Shown here piece by piece: positions 41,782 to 43,428 of a stretch of 43,428 bases of DNA; the first letter of the stretch is position 1; each line of letters starts with the position of its first letter. Below the pieces are notes generated by a model. The model ran no database searches. It was not told where the DNA came from and was given only the letters and a program-made list of their open reading frames with translations. The stretch is from DATELY01 sp035276085 (GTDB lineage Bacteria; Pseudomonadota; Gammaproteobacteria; Steroidobacterales; Steroidobacteraceae). The stretch spans positions 1 to 43,428 of the forward strand of contig DATELY010000234.1 of NCBI GenBank assembly GCA_035276085.1, given 5' to 3'. Position numbers and translations under genes: made by a program.

Positions 41782-43428
41782 ATGTCCTCCTCAGCCGGTA
41801 CTACGCCAGCGGTCGTCCACCGCGCGCATCAGACGCGTTGGCGTGGATTTGGAGCCATCGCCTCGTGTTTGACGCTTGTCGCGTTGTCGTTCGGCCCGTC
41901 GAACGCGGAAGCCCAAGCCACTCATCGCCTGGAGAGCATCGAAAGTTCTGTGCTCCCCGGTGACAAGGTCGAGCTCAAGCTCAAGTTGAGCGATACAGCG
42001 CCGCAACCGCTGAGCTTCACTGTGGACAACCCAGCGCGAATTTCCCTCGATATACCGGACACGGGCATTGCGCTCGCGTCTCGCCGAGTCGATGTGAAAA
42101 AAGGCGTGCTGGATACGGTCAACGTCGCCGAAGCGAATGGGCGTACTCGTGTCGTCCTCAACCTTGATCGCATGGTCGCGTATGACACCCGTGCCGAAGG
42201 CGACTATATCTACGTGACGCTTGCGAGTAGCGGTGCTGTCCTGGCTCAAGCTTCGAGCGACGCAGCGTCGAGTTCCGCTACTACAAGCCCGAGCCGCATT
42301 GCGGCAGCTGTGTCAGGCAGCCGTAGTGTCAGCAATATCGATTTCCGTCGGGGCAGCGATGGATCCGGCCGGGTGATCGTGCAGCTCACAGATGCCAAGG
42401 TTCCAGCCGACCTGCGTCAGGAGGGTGGTCGCATCGTTGTGAATTTCGCGAAGACGGCTATACCTGATGCACTCACGCGCCGGTACGACGTGGTTGACTT
42501 CGCTACGCCGGTCAACACGGTGGACGCCATGCGCGTCGGTGACACGACTCGATTGGTCATCGGTGCAACCGGCGACTACGAGCAGGTCGCTTATCAATCC
42601 GACAATGTCTACACGATCGAAGTGAAGCCGGTCGTCAAGCTGCCACCGCAATTGCAAGACAAGAAGGAATACACCGGTGAGCGCCTGACCCTGAACTTCC
42701 AGGACATCGAAACGCGTGCCGTGTTGCAGCTGCTTGCCGATACCAGCGGCCAAAACATGGTTATCAGCGATTCCGTATCGGGCAATGTGACTCTGCGATT
42801 ACAGAACGTTCCATGGGACCAGGCGCTCGATATCGTCATGCGTACGAAGGGCCTCGACATGCGCCAGGAAGGCAATGTCATCTTCATCGCGCCTGCAGCT
42901 GAAATCGCAGCGCGGGAGAAAGAATTGCTTGCTGCGCGTGCGGAAGTACAGGAGTTGGCTCCACTGCGCACTGAGTACCTGCAGATCAACTATGCCAAGG
43001 CGTCCGACTTGGCTGCGCTGATCAAGTCAGGACAGAAGAACTCGCTGCTTTCTGAGCGCGGTAGCGTGTCGATCGACGAGCGTACGAACACCCTGCTTCT
43101 TCAGGACACGTCGGATCGCCTGAGCGACATTCGGCGCCTCGTCTCGACGCTCGACATTCCTGTGCGCCAAGTGCTTATCGAAGCCCGGATAGTTATCGTC
43201 AATGACGATTTCAGCCGCGAGCTGGGAGTCCGCTTCGGCAGCACATTTGCGATCGATCATGGCGGTAGCGATGGCGGCGGCATTATCGGCGCAAACAATT
43301 TCGTGACCGAAGACGATGCGTACGTCATCACGCGCGGTAGTCCGGATACGCGCGGAACACCGGGGTTTGTCCAGGGAGATCCCGACAGCCGGTATATGGT
43401 GAACTTGCCAATCGCAAATCCCGCCGGT
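41782..43428 (+). CDS. pilQ: type IV pilus secretin PilQ (3' truncated by window end)
   Basis: The frame is open from the ATG at 41782 to the last base (549 codons). A signal peptide lies near residues 25-48 (GFGAIASCLTLVALSFGPSNAEAQ). Two AMIN peptidoglycan-binding modules follow (about 49-155 and 175-280). An STN-like N0 domain begins at RLTLNFQDIETRAVLQLLADTSGQNMVISDSVSGNVTLRL. A NolW-type N1 domain has YLQINYAKASDLAALI, and the secretin core begins at RQVLIEARIVIVNDDFSRELGVRFG. The pore-forming C-terminus is outside the window. GGGAG lies about 11 bases before the ATG. Confidence 0.95.
   Translation, partial: MSSSAGTTPAVVHRAHQTRWRGFGAIASCLTLVALSFGPSNAEAQATHRLESIESSVLPGDKVELKLKLSDTAPQPLSFTVDNPARISLDIPDTGIALASRRVDVKKGVLDTVNVAEANGRTRVVLNLDRMVAYDTRAEGDYIYVTLASSGAVLAQASSDAASSSATTSPSRIAAAVSGSRSVSNIDFRRGSDGSGRVIVQLTDAKVPADLRQEGGRIVVNFAKTAIPDALTRRYDVVDFATPVNTVDAMRVGDTTRLVIGATGDYEQVAYQSDNVYTIEVKPVVKLPPQLQDKKEYTGERLTLNFQDIETRAVLQLLADTSGQNMVISDSVSGNVTLRLQNVPWDQALDIVMRTKGLDMRQEGNVIFIAPAAEIAAREKELLAARAEVQELAPLRTEYLQINYAKASDLAALIKSGQKNSLLSERGSVSIDERTNTLLLQDTSDRLSDIRRLVSTLDIPVRQVLIEARIVIVNDDFSRELGVRFGSTFAIDHGGSDGGGIIGANNFVTEDDAYVITRGSPDTRGTPGFVQGDPDSRYMVNLPIANPAG

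Noticed and set aside
1..43428. CRISPR arrays, insertion sequences, tRNA or rRNA genes, riboswitches
   Set aside because: No regularly spaced repeats, transposase motifs, cloverleaf-like sequence with a CCA end, or known riboswitch consensus was noticed by eye; a covariance-model search was not possible.

Overview
The window is an essentially continuous run of core chromosomal genes from a GC-rich gammaproteobacterium. The dnaA-dnaN-recF-gyrB cluster beside rpmH-rnpA-yidD-yidC-mnmE-mnmG, the glnA-ntrB-ntrC block, and ponA divergent from pilMNOPQ are all classic gammaproteobacterial arrangements. The overall flavour resembles Steroidobacter or Nevskiales-type genomes more than Pseudomonas or enterics; that lineage call is an impression, not a measurement. 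No insertion sequence, prophage, CRISPR array, tRNA or rRNA was recognised.

Layout. (1) 1-6605: the 3' end of gpsA, a repeat-rich gap, then a leftward block of glnA, a DUF4124 protein, ntrB, ntrC, an MscS-type channel and trmL. This is the nitrogen-assimilation module. Upstream of glnA lie a sigma-54 promoter (6698-6713) and a perfect-arm NtrC site (6808-6824). (2) 6978-10739: glyQ, glyS and an acyltransferase, rightward. (3) 10736-16902: gyrB, recF, dnaN and dnaA, leftward, with two parS (ParB-binding) sites hidden inside recF and an AT-rich dnaA-dnaN gap. (4) 17177-24928: rpmH, rnpA, yidD, yidC, mnmE, mnmG, an orphan peptide-binding lipoprotein and a small NfeD-like protein, rightward. rsmG-parA-parB, which usually follow mnmG, are absent here. 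(5) 24949-28329: yicC, gmk, a SIMPL protein and an uncharacterised secreted protein, leftward. rpoZ-spoT, often found after gmk, are absent. (6) 28460-32319: a PP2C phosphatase, rph, rdgB, hemW and rpmE, rightward. The 395-bp hemW-rpmE gap carries three consensus DnaA boxes (two in a head-to-head pair) beside an AT-rich palindrome. (7) 32563-38604: an M48 lipoprotein protease and citrate synthase rightward, then an uncharacterised protein and PBP1A leftward. (8) 38922-43428: pilM, pilN, pilO, pilP and the 5' part of pilQ.

No obviously novel multi-gene system stands out; the genes are housekeeping. The most interesting material is non-coding: parS sites embedded in recF, the DnaA-box cluster about 15 kb from dnaA that competes with the dnaA region as an origin or DnaA-titration element, the compact glnA control region, and a REP/BIME-like structure whose ends coincide with the stop codons of gpsA and trmL.
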